38,268 nt of DNA from Candidatus Aminicenantota bacterium. Lineage in GTDB: Bacteria; Acidobacteriota; Aminicenantia; S016-38. The notes beneath the pieces are model-generated. The model had not been told where the DNA came from. It worked only from the letters and a program-made list of their open reading frames with translations, and searched no databases. The DNA lies in the NCBI GenBank assembly GCA_026991555.1, contig JALXBI010000106.1, positions 1 through 38,268 of the forward strand, read 5' to 3'. How positions within the stretch are numbered: the stretch's first letter is position 1; the number at the start of each line of letters is the position of its first letter. Made by a program: the position numbers and the translations under genes. Shown here one piece after another: positions 31,129 to 38,268 of the stretch.

Positions 31129-34100
31129 TCGCTCGCTCCAGAGCCCGGAGTTTTTTCTCTACTTCAAAAGGAGAAGGAGCCACTGGTATAATCAGGCCTT
31201 CTGGGGTGAATTTCCCCCTTTCTTCCTGGAGAAATCTGTATAGTTTTTCCACAGCAGGGGGCTCGCTAAATTTGATGAAGAGCTCCTTTCCCCTCCTTTC
31301 AAGAAGGGAGATTCCCATTTCCGCACAAAGGGCGGAAATTCTTCCCACCGAAAATACCCCCTCTGCCTCAGAGGGAATGCTTCCGTATTTGTCCTGAATT
31401 TCCCGGCGTATTCTGATGATCTGCTCCTCATCCTGGGCCGAGGTTATTTCCCTGTAATAATTAACCCTTTCTAACGGGTCAGGCATATACCAGGAAGGAA
31501 ACCTTACGCTGAGGCCTAAGTTGATTTCTGCCCTGGGCTTTCTCCCGGATAGCTTAGCAATTTCCTCCTCTAAGAGTTTCAGGTAATAATCAAAGCCCAG
31601 CTCCGCGATGTGGCCGTGCTGGGCTGTTCCGAAAAGGGTTCCCCCTCCTCTTATGTTAAGGTCCGCCATGGAAAGGGCGAAGCCAGAGCCAAGGCTGGCG
31701 TGCTCCCTTATGGCCCTTAGCCTTTCTGCGGCCTTTCCCTTGAGATTTTTCTCGTTTACGAAGAAATAAGCATAGGCTTTCCTGCTGGAGCGACCCACCC
31801 TTCCCCTTAACTGATGGAGCTGAGCCAGTCCTAAGTTCTCAGCCCTCAGGACTATCAGGGTGTTTACATTGGGAATGTCTATGCCGTTTTCAATGATGGT
31901 TGTTGTAAGCAGTATGGGGTATTCCCCTTCCATGAATTCTATTATCCCTTTTTCCACGGCTGATGGTCTCATCCTACCGTGCAGAACCAGAATGGGAAGG
32001 TGGGGGTATCTCTGGCGGAGAAATTCCTCCCAGAAGGGAAGCTCCTCAATTCTGTTCATGACTATGTAAACCTGTCCTTCCCTTTCCAGCTCGTGGTCTA
32101 TTGCCTGGAAAAAGACCTCCTTCCTGAAGGGAAGAACGAAGGTTTCCACGCTTTGCCTCCCCCGGGGAGGGGTCTGAATCAGGGAGAGGTCCCAGACCGA
32201 GAAAAGGGCCAGGCTGAGGGTCCTGGGAATTGGTGTGGCGGTGAGGGTCAGGGAGTGGACATCCTTCTTCATTTCCCTTAATTTTTCCTTGTGCTTTACC
32301 CCGAATCTCTGCTCCTCGTCTATTATTAAAAGGCCCAGTCTCTTAAAACCCACATCCTCTCCTAAGAGCCTGTGGGTTCCTATGACTATGTCTATTTTTC
32401 CTGAGGAAAGTTCCTCTATGACCCTTTTCTCCTCAGCCTTGGTTACCATCCTGGACAGCATGGCTATTTCCACGGGATATCTCCTGAACCTTTCCCTGAA
32501 GGTTCTGTAGTGTTGCAGGGCCAGCACAGTGGTGGGGGCAAGAAGAGCTACCTGTTTGCCGTTAAGCACTGCCATAAAGGCTGCCCTCATGGCTATCTCT
32601 GTTTTTCCGAACCCTACATCCCCTACTATTAGCCTGTCCATGGGTGCCTCCCCCATGAGGTCCTCCTTAACTTCCTGCCAGGCCTTAGACTGGTCAGGGG
32701 TTTCCTCATAGGGGAAATCGGAGATGAAATCATCAAGCATTGGGTCTTCCCTGAAGGAGAATCCGCTTCTGGATTTTCTCTCGGCGTAAAGCCTTACCAT
32801 GGATTCCACCAGTTCCTGTATTTTCCTCCTTACCCTTGCTTTCAATTTTCCCCACCTGGGGGAGGAAAGCCTGTCCAGTTTGACCTCCATCCCCTCGGGG
32901 AGGTTGTAGGGATGGAGTTTAAAGGAGGCCTCCACAGGAATGTAAAGTTTTTCTCCGCCTGCATATTCCACTTCCAGGAAATCCCCCTCCAGCTCGCCTT
33001 CGTATGAAACCAGACCACGGAAAATACCTATACCGTAATCCTCGTGAACCACCGGAGCCCCGGCCTCAAGGTTGAAAATGGCTTTTCTAATCCTCCGGAT
33101 TTTCTCCGCTGGTCTTTCCCTGTGTCCTGGAACATTTTCCTCTCCCAGAACCAGGAGATTTCTCAGGTGAAATCCCCTGCGGAGTTTGACCTGAGATTTT
33201 TCGCCGTAGGAGGGCCCGGGAAAATCGGTGGCCATAAGGATTTTCTTCCCTGCCCTCCTTTCGGCTTCCAGCCATTTCCTCCAGGCCTCCACGCTTCCCT
33301 TAGCCCTGGGAAGGAGGGCAAAATCCTCCACATCCCCTTCCTCGCTGCAGAATTCTAAGGCAGGAGATTGGGGAAGGGGAATCAGGGTTTCAGGGTCAGG
33401 ATAGGGAAGGGAGGAATTTTGAGCCCTTTCCTTCTCCTCCTGCAGATACTCAATTATCTGGCCTCTGGCGTAAATTCCAATTTCAAATCCTGAAAAAACC
33501 TCAGGGTATCTTTTCGAATATGCAGAGAGCAGGGCTGGGATTTCTCCGGCTTCCACCGAAAACCCATCCCCAAGCCTTTCCTTCACTTCCTCGGAAGTGA
33601 CTTCCCTGTAGGGACCCACCACAGCCTCCTTTAGCTCCTGGACGGAAAGCTGGGAGGAGGGTTCAAAACTCCTTATGGAAATTATCTCTTGCCCGGAAAA
33701 TTCTATCCTTATGGGAAGGGTTTCCCAGCCCGAGTAAAAGTCAATAATCCCGCCCCTTACGCTGTATTCCCCAATTTCCTTTGCGAAATCCACCTGGCGA
33801 TACTCTAAATTCTCCAAGTGCTCAATGAGGAGCTCCTGGTCCATCTCCTCGCCTTTATGAAGAATAACGGTTTTCAGAAAGACCTGTTTGGGCTCAGGAA
33901 GGTAAAAAAGGGAGGCTGCAGGGGCTACCACCAGTTCCTCCAGACCCTGGTGAAGTCTCCACATTAACTTCATCTTTGCTGCCACGGCCCTTTTAGAGCT
34001 GGGAAGCGGGGAGAAGTATTCCTCCTTGGGGGGAGGAATGAAGGAAGCCCTTTTTCCCGCAAAGAGGGCATATTCCCCTTCAAAGGGAAAATCGTTGGGC

Positions 34101-34198
34101 ACGATTAGCAGGAGTTTTCCCTTAAAGGCCCCCCCGTAAATTAGTGCCAGTTGGGGTGAGCAATTGGCCAGGTGCCTTAGGTTCAAAGGGGGTAGCAT
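31118..34198 (-). CDS. mfd: transcription-repair coupling factor Mfd
   Basis: A 1026-aa protein that removes stalled RNA polymerase and recruits UvrA. Order: UvrB-like N-terminal part (YSVRGGIIDFYSGW), RNA-polymerase-binding CarD-like domain (PVVHEDYGIGIFRGLVSYEG, about 370-440), SF2 helicase with Walker A VGDVGFGKTE near residue 525, DEEQRFGVKHKE, TATPIPRTL, LRGRVGRSSRKAYAYFF, then a TRCF C-terminal domain. It is shorter than the E. coli protein (about 1150 aa), mostly in the N-terminal part. The ATG directly follows the stop of the MBL gene. It converges with hsp20. Confidence 0.96.
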   Translation of the reverse strand: MLPPLNLRHLANCSPQLALIYGGAFKGKLLLIVPNDFPFEGEYALFAGKRASFIPPPKEEYFSPLPSSKRAVAAKMKLMWRLHQGLEELVVAPAASLFYLPEPKQVFLKTVILHKGEEMDQELLIEHLENLEYRQVDFAKEIGEYSVRGGIIDFYSGWETLPIRIEFSGQEIISIRSFEPSSQLSVQELKEAVVGPYREVTSEEVKERLGDGFSVEAGEIPALLSAYSKRYPEVFSGFEIGIYARGQIIEYLQEEKERAQNSSLPYPDPETLIPLPQSPALEFCSEEGDVEDFALLPRAKGSVEAWRKWLEAERRAGKKILMATDFPGPSYGEKSQVKLRRGFHLRNLLVLGEENVPGHRERPAEKIRRIRKAIFNLEAGAPVVHEDYGIGIFRGLVSYEGELEGDFLEVEYAGGEKLYIPVEASFKLHPYNLPEGMEVKLDRLSSPRWGKLKARVRRKIQELVESMVRLYAERKSRSGFSFREDPMLDDFISDFPYEETPDQSKAWQEVKEDLMGEAPMDRLIVGDVGFGKTEIAMRAAFMAVLNGKQVALLAPTTVLALQHYRTFRERFRRYPVEIAMLSRMVTKAEEKRVIEELSSGKIDIVIGTHRLLGEDVGFKRLGLLIIDEEQRFGVKHKEKLREMKKDVHSLTLTATPIPRTLSLALFSVWDLSLIQTPPRGRQSVETFVLPFRKEVFFQAIDHELEREGQVYIVMNRIEELPFWEEFLRQRYPHLPILVLHGRMRPSAVEKGIIEFMEGEYPILLTTTIIENGIDIPNVNTLIVLRAENLGLAQLHQLRGRVGRSSRKAYAYFFVNEKNLKGKAAERLRAIREHASLGSGFALSMADLNIRGGGTLFGTAQHGHIAELGFDYYLKLLEEEIAKLSGRKPRAEINLGLSVRFPSWYMPDPLERVNYYREITSAQDEEQIIRIRREIQDKYGSIPSEAEGVFSVGRISALCAEMGISLLERRGKELFIKFSEPPAVEKLYRFLQEERGKFTPEGLIIPVAPSPFEVEKKLRALERAIKK

Positions 34199-34996
34199 TT
34201 AAACTTCCAGTTCCAGCCCCTCCTTAGCCGCAAGGGCTTGCGGGAAAATCTCCTGGGCCCTTTTCTCCTGCTGATCCACTACTTCGTCCCTGTGGAAGGG
34301 GTCAAAGTGGAAAAGGAGGAGTTTCCCTGCTCCGCTATCCCTGGCGACCTCGGCAGCCATGATTTCAGTGCTGTGTCCGTATCCCCTTTTTTCCTCGTAT
34401 TCTTCAGGGGTGTATTGGGCATCGTGAACGAGGAGGTCCACTCCCTTGAAGAACTCCACTACTTTTTCCCTATCGTCCCCCAATTCGTAATCTGTGGCTA
34501 TTCCCACGCTCTTTCCCTGATATTCTATTCTGTAGAGTATTATCCCGTCCAAGGGGTGGTTCTTGGAATAAAGGGTGCGAATTCTGAAATCCCCTTCAGT
34601 GAGCTCTTCCTTTAAAGCGAGAATCTGGGTTTCCAGCATTTTTCGCGATACCTTAAAGGGAAGAAGCCTGGGATTTGAAAGCAGGTCCAGGGCATCGTTC
34701 ATGGAAAATTTCCCGAAGTCAGGCCCGTACATTTTCCTGCGATAACCCTCGGTGTAGAGGAGGAAGGCAAAGGGAAGGCCCAGAATATGATCTAAGTGAT
34801 AATGGGTGAAAAGGAATACCACATTTTCCCTGAAATTTTCCCGCTCTTCCAGGTTAGTAATACCCGTTCCCGCATCAATGATGAGGGAGGTATCCCCGGA
34901 ATTTATCAATATTGCAGTGGTATTTCCTCCGTATTTTCGGAAGTTCTTTCCGCTTACCGGACAGCTACCCCTTACTCCTAAAAACCTTATCCTCAT
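34199..34996 (-). CDS. MBL-fold metallo-hydrolase
   Basis: A 265-aa metallo-beta-lactamase-fold enzyme. The metal site is FTHYHLDHILG (HXHXDH); later metal-site residues lie in ATDYELGDD, VHDAQYTPEEY and GHSTEIMAAEVA. The start [16 protein letters not shown] and SLIIDAGTGITNLEE match a family of cytoplasmic MBL hydrolases related to RNase Z-like and phosphodiesterase-like proteins; substrate unknown. Its ATG shares one base with the thiC stop (TGATG) and its stop abuts mfd, so the three genes form one minus-strand operon. Confidence 0.88.
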   Translation of the reverse strand: MRIRFLGVRGSCPVSGKNFRKYGGNTTAILINSGDTSLIIDAGTGITNLEERENFRENVVFLFTHYHLDHILGLPFAFLLYTEGYRRKMYGPDFGKFSMNDALDLLSNPRLLPFKVSRKMLETQILALKEELTEGDFRIRTLYSKNHPLDGIILYRIEYQGKSVGIATDYELGDDREKVVEFFKGVDLLVHDAQYTPEEYEEKRGYGHSTEIMAAEVARDSGAGKLLLFHFDPFHRDEVVDQQEKRAQEIFPQALAAKEGLELEV

Positions 34997-36303
34997 CAGA
35001 GCTGAGCAGTGTATTTGTCCCTTTTAATTCCCAGATAAAGGTCCACGATCTTAAGGGCGCAGTAGTCCCCGCACATGGAACAGGCATCGGTTTTGGTGTT
35101 TCTCTTTGACCTGATTAGGTCAAATTTCTCCTGATCAATAGCCAGCCTCCTCTGGGCGTCCCAGTCCAGTGCCCTCCTTGCCTTTGACATTTCCAGATCC
35201 CATTCCCAGGCCCCTTTTACTCCCTTGCACAGGTCAGCAGCATGGGCGGCTATCCTGGCTGCTATTACCCCCTCCTTTACTGCTTCCTTATCAGGTAATC
35301 CCAGATGCTCTGCAGGGGTTACATAACAGAGGAAATCAGCCCCTGCAGCTGCCGCTATGGCTCCACCTATGGCGGAGGTTATGTGGTCATATCCAGGGGC
35401 AATGTCGGTCACTAAAGGCCCCAGAACATAAAAGGGGGCCCCGTAGCAAAGCCTTTTCTGAAGTTTAATGTTCATTTCTATCTGGTCCATGGGAACATGT
35501 CCAGGACCCTCCACCATGGCCTGAACTCCAGCTTCCCGTGCTCTTTTTACCAATTCCCCGAGAACCATGAGCTCGTTTAGCTGGGCAGCGTCGGTGGCAT
35601 CGGCAATGGCCCCTGGCCGCAAACCGTCGCCTAAGCTCAGGGTCATGTCATATTTCTTTGCAATCTCAAGCAACCTATCAAATTCAGTGTAAAGGGGGTT
35701 TTCCTTTTCGTTGTGGAGCATCCACCCGGCAAGGAAAGCTCCTCCCCTGGAGACTATGTCCATTACCCGTTCCTTTCTGCGAATTTTCTCTAAGCCGGAC
35801 AGGGTCAGGCCTGCGTGGACGGTTATGAAGTCCACCCCATCCTTTCCGTGCATCTCAATGACCTCAAAGAGGTCGTCGGGATGCATTTCCACGATGGAGC
35901 CTCTTCTGGATATCCCCACGATGGCAGCCTGATATATGGGGACGGTTCCTACTGGCCTCCAGGAGGCCTCGATTATTTTTTTGCGATTCCGATTGAGATT
36001 CCCACCGGTGGAAAGGTCCATCACAGTATCCGCACCAGCCTCTAAGGCTATTTTCAGTTTCTCCAGTTCGGACTCTAAACGGGGAAAGTCCATGGATGTT
36101 CCTATGTTGGCATTAACTTTGGTTCTCAGGCCTTTTCCTATTCCTATGGGTTTTAAATTTTTATGGTTCGGGTTGGCCGGGATTACTACAGTCCCTTCAG
36201 CCACTCTCTCCGCCAGGGTCTCTGCATCTATTCCCTCTTCCTCAGCTATTTTCTTCATTTCAGGGGTGATTTCCCCTTTTCTGGCTCTTTCCATTTGGGT
36301 CAT
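34996..36303 (-). CDS. thiC: phosphomethylpyrimidine synthase ThiC
   Basis: A 435-aa radical SAM enzyme that rearranges 5-aminoimidazole ribotide to HMP-P in thiamine synthesis. It is the short form without the N-terminal extension of E. coli ThiC. Motifs: [28 protein letters not shown]-type [41 protein letters not shown] and the C-terminal cluster [11 protein letters not shown] (Cys408, 411, 415). TGGAGGTGAAAA is its ribosome site. Only 71 bases separate it from the divergent peptidase gene, with no TPP riboswitch visible, so its control is by another means, possibly the palindrome at 36341-36359. Confidence 0.95.
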   Translation of the reverse strand: MTQMERARKGEITPEMKKIAEEEGIDAETLAERVAEGTVVIPANPNHKNLKPIGIGKGLRTKVNANIGTSMDFPRLESELEKLKIALEAGADTVMDLSTGGNLNRNRKKIIEASWRPVGTVPIYQAAIVGISRRGSIVEMHPDDLFEVIEMHGKDGVDFITVHAGLTLSGLEKIRRKERVMDIVSRGGAFLAGWMLHNEKENPLYTEFDRLLEIAKKYDMTLSLGDGLRPGAIADATDAAQLNELMVLGELVKRAREAGVQAMVEGPGHVPMDQIEMNIKLQKRLCYGAPFYVLGPLVTDIAPGYDHITSAIGGAIAAAAGADFLCYVTPAEHLGLPDKEAVKEGVIAARIAAHAADLCKGVKGAWEWDLEMSKARRALDWDAQRRLAIDQEKFDLIRSKRNTKTDACSMCGDYCALKIVDLYLGIKRDKYTAQL

Positions 36304-36337
36304 TTGTTTTCACCTCCAGAAAAGAATTATAATATAG

Positions 36338-36367
36338 TTGACAATAACGGATTTATTGTGGTAAAAA
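36338..36367 (+). promoter_or_regulatory. candidate promoter and palindrome between thiC and the peptidase gene
   Basis: TTGACA (36338-36343), 18-base spacer, TAAAAA (36362-36367), then ATG at 36375. Inside it, ACAATAA-CGGAT-TTATTGT (36341-36359) is a perfect 7-bp inverted repeat that could be an operator. On the minus strand a TATAAT (plus 36327-36332) could be the thiC -10. Confidence 0.4.
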
Positions 36368-36374
36368 GGAAAAT

Positions 36375-37286
36375 ATGAAGGACTATTTAAGTATATGGAT
36401 TATCCCGAAAGAGAATGAGTCCCCCAGGATTTATTCCATTGAACGGAAGAAACTGAAGAAAATTCTTATTGGAGCGGGCATAGGACTTATAGTGGGAATT
36501 TTCATGTTTGCCGATTACATAAGCCTCAACCTCAAAAGGGAGAGGTTGAAAAGACTTGAAGCGGAAAATCAGAAATTAAAGAACACAGTTCTAAGGCTTC
36601 AGAAGGATGCTGAAGAGCTACACTCCAAACTTGCTCTCTTTAAAGATTATGCGAAGAAGTTGAATACCATTGCCGGCCTCGAAGCCCCTTACGCTTTAAG
36701 GGAAGTGGGAGGCTTAGGAGGAGGCCTGGACATAGGTACCGTGACGAAGCCCCTTCAACCCAAGCCGTCCCCGGATAAGGTAGTGGTGAAAATGAAAGAG
36801 CTGAAAAAAATGGCCCAGGATCTGGATGTTAACTTTGAGATACTTTACAAATTCTTCAAGGAACAGCAGGAGCTTCTTTCCTCCACTCCCTCCATCTGGC
36901 CTACCCGAGGCTACCTCACCTCCGGTTTTGGCTACAGAAGGGACCCATTTACCGGCAGAAGGATGTTTCATAAGGGAATAGACATTTCGGCTCCCATCGG
37001 GCAGAAGGTCTATGCTACCGCCAGGGGAATAGTTATCAGAACGGGTTATCAGAGGAGGGGTCTTGGAAGATGGGTGGAGATAGACCACGGTTTCGGTTTT
37101 ACCACTTTCTATGGACACCTCTCCAGAATTCTGGTCAGACCGGGTCAGAGGGTTAAGAGGGGAGATGTGATCGGTTTAGTGGGTTCCACCGGAAGGAGCA
37201 CGGGCCCTCACCTTCATTACGAGGTTCATGTTTACGGAAAGGCGGTTAATCCTCTCCTTTACATACTTGAAAACCTCGGCATTTGA
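36375..37286 (+). CDS. M23/LytM-type murein endopeptidase-like protein
   Basis: A 303-aa envelope protein. One membrane span (ILIGAGIGLIVGIFMFADYI) near residue 30-50 anchors it, followed by a coiled coil (LKRLEAENQKLKNTVLRLQK) to about 100 and a C-terminal LytM/M23 domain (about 180-300). Metal-site motifs are intact: GFGYRRDPFTGRRMFHKGID (HXXXD) and GPHLHYEVHVYGKAVNPLLY (HXH). It should cut or sense peptidoglycan cross-links in the periplasm; with intact zinc ligands an active enzyme is likely. Its stop directly abuts the stop of the convergent sulfatase gene. Confidence 0.92.
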   Translation: MKDYLSIWIIPKENESPRIYSIERKKLKKILIGAGIGLIVGIFMFADYISLNLKRERLKRLEAENQKLKNTVLRLQKDAEELHSKLALFKDYAKKLNTIAGLEAPYALREVGGLGGGLDIGTVTKPLQPKPSPDKVVVKMKELKKMAQDLDVNFEILYKFFKEQQELLSSTPSIWPTRGYLTSGFGYRRDPFTGRRMFHKGIDISAPIGQKVYATARGIVIRTGYQRRGLGRWVEIDHGFGFTTFYGHLSRILVRPGQRVKRGDVIGLVGSTGRSTGPHLHYEVHVYGKAVNPLLYILENLGI

Positions 37287-38268
37287 TTATTTTATATAAC
37301 CTAAGGACCTGAGGTTTTCCAGTTCCTTTGGAGATAGTTTTTTCCTGAGGTTTATTTTCTTCTCCACTAAGGATAGATTTTGGTACTTGAGAAGCCATTG
37401 GAGAAATTTTCCCCTCAGATAAAGGGACAGGGCTTTGTTTTTCTCGTATATATTAATCCTTGGGTTCTCTTTCAGGTCGTATAATTCCTCCTGGAAATTT
37501 TCCATGTTTATTATGTAATAGAAATTTCTCCACCGAATCCCGTAGGTTCCTGGATTCAGAAAATTCCTGGTGACCGTAAATTCGTCTCCCTGTTTTCTCT
37601 GGGCATAGGCTTCAAGAAGGGGCTTCCCGTCCAGGGGAAGTTTCACCCCGAAAAGGGATGCTATGGTGGGAAAAATGTCCGTTACCTGAACCAGAGCCTC
37701 AACCCTTCCCTTTAGATTCATGTAGGACGGAAATTTAACCACTAAGGGAATATGGGTCATTTCCTCGTATACTATGGGACCGTGACCGAAGGCGCCGTGT
37801 TCGTAAAGGGCTTCCCCGTGATCGGATAGAAAAACAATCATGGATTCATCGTAAATTCCCATTTTCCTCATTCTTTCCCAGATTTTTCCCAGGACGCTGT
37901 CTATGTAAGCTATGGTGGAGTCATAATCGTCCACCACATCCTGAACATCTTCAGGGGTGAATTCCTTCATTTTTCTGAGCCTGAGGATTACTGGATTTTT
38001 CCTGGGCCTTTTCTTGAACATGTTACGAAAGGGGGGTGGGGGGATTATGGGAAAATGGGGTTCCATAAAGTGCAGGTAAGCGAACCTGGGTGGGGAATTG
38101 CGGGATACCCACTTCAGAAAATCCTCTGGCATTTTCCTCTCGCTTCCCGATTCCCACTTAGCATAGTAGCCGAAAAAATCGTCTATTCCCTGGGAAAATC
38201 CGAAGCTCGGGGAGACATTGGCAGAAGCCGTGAATATGGCGGTTCTGTATCCTTTTTGTTTCAGGAAT
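37287..38268 (-). CDS. sulfatase/phosphoethanolamine-transferase-like hydrolase, 3' part
   Basis: The gene runs off the right edge. An ATG at 38132 is internal: reading continues upstream to 38268 with typical sulfatase sequence (FLKQKGYRTAIFTASANVSP, FSQGIDDFFGYYAKW). About 326 residues are visible. HFMEPHFPIIPP and VFLSDHGEALYEHGAFGHGP carry metal-site residues of the alkaline-phosphatase/sulfatase superfamily. ELENLRSLGYIK is a common C-terminal ending of such proteins. The catalytic Cys/Ser or Thr lies beyond the window, so substrate and maturation type cannot be told. Confidence 0.9.
   Translation of the reverse strand, partial: FLKQKGYRTAIFTASANVSPSFGFSQGIDDFFGYYAKWESGSERKMPEDFLKWVSRNSPPRFAYLHFMEPHFPIIPPPPFRNMFKKRPRKNPVILRLRKMKEFTPEDVQDVVDDYDSTIAYIDSVLGKIWERMRKMGIYDESMIVFLSDHGEALYEHGAFGHGPIVYEEMTHIPLVVKFPSYMNLKGRVEALVQVTDIFPTIASLFGVKLPLDGKPLLEAYAQRKQGDEFTVTRNFLNPGTYGIRWRNFYYIINMENFQEELYDLKENPRINIYEKNKALSLYLRGKFLQWLLKYQNLSLVEKKINLRKKLSPKELENLRSLGYIK

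Noticed and set aside
36304-36374. TPP riboswitch before thiC
   Set aside because: The gap is shorter than a TPP aptamer plus platform and has none of its conserved words.

Overview
This window looks like a chromosome segment of a Gram-negative, probably thermophilic bacterium. It holds several predicted outer-membrane barrels, a LolA-like protein, YidD and a LytM-type peptidase, and its proteins are rich in Lys/Glu with AGG used heavily for Arg. Genes are packed tightly, with ATGA, TGATG and TTGA stop/start overlaps and frequent TTG/GTG starts. Phylum cannot be fixed from sequence alone; a deep-branching thermophilic lineage is only a guess. No rRNA, tRNA, CRISPR array or transposase gene was seen.

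Layout. (1) 50-1474: an aldehyde dehydrogenase. (2) 1475-8767: an accessory region. It carries several copies of a GGGACAGACC-type repeat, a six-unit 'SHY' repeat protein, two small secreted/outer-membrane genes on the minus strand, a barrel protein paired with a 584-residue secreted protein, a lipoprotein gene cut off at its lipobox, and a roughly 2.2 kb segment with a DUF4143 ATPase and a HicBA toxin-antitoxin pair. That segment is bracketed by two identical 96-bp copies that split one small ORF. (3) 8764-11802: a five-gene, translationally coupled envelope operon built around YidD, behind a near-consensus promoter. (4) 11944-17459: ftcD, tsaD, miaB, a membrane protein, a DUF4416 protein and a K+/H+ exchange-like protein. 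(5) 17456-25833, minus strand: a seven-gene run starting from a strong promoter: degenerate-receiver protein, valS, biotin ligase, small membrane protein, NERD-TPR protein, kbl and an NhaC-type antiporter. (6) 25910-31086: barrel protein, secreted Memo-AMMECR1 fusion, dihydrolipoamide dehydrogenase, a small ORF, thiD, then hsp20 with its own consensus promoter and terminator. (7) 31118-36303, minus: thiC, an MBL-fold hydrolase and mfd. (8) 36375-38268: a LytM/M23 peptidase and the 3' part of a sulfatase.

Most of 12-38 kb is ordinary housekeeping. The most interesting parts are the YidD-centred operon (8.8-11.8 kb), whose five products all look destined for the envelope, and the rearranged repeat-rich region before it, where removing the ATPase/HicBA segment by recombination between the 96-bp copies would restore an intact 72-codon gene. 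Several promoters lie so close to their start codons that leaderless or near-leaderless transcripts are likely.
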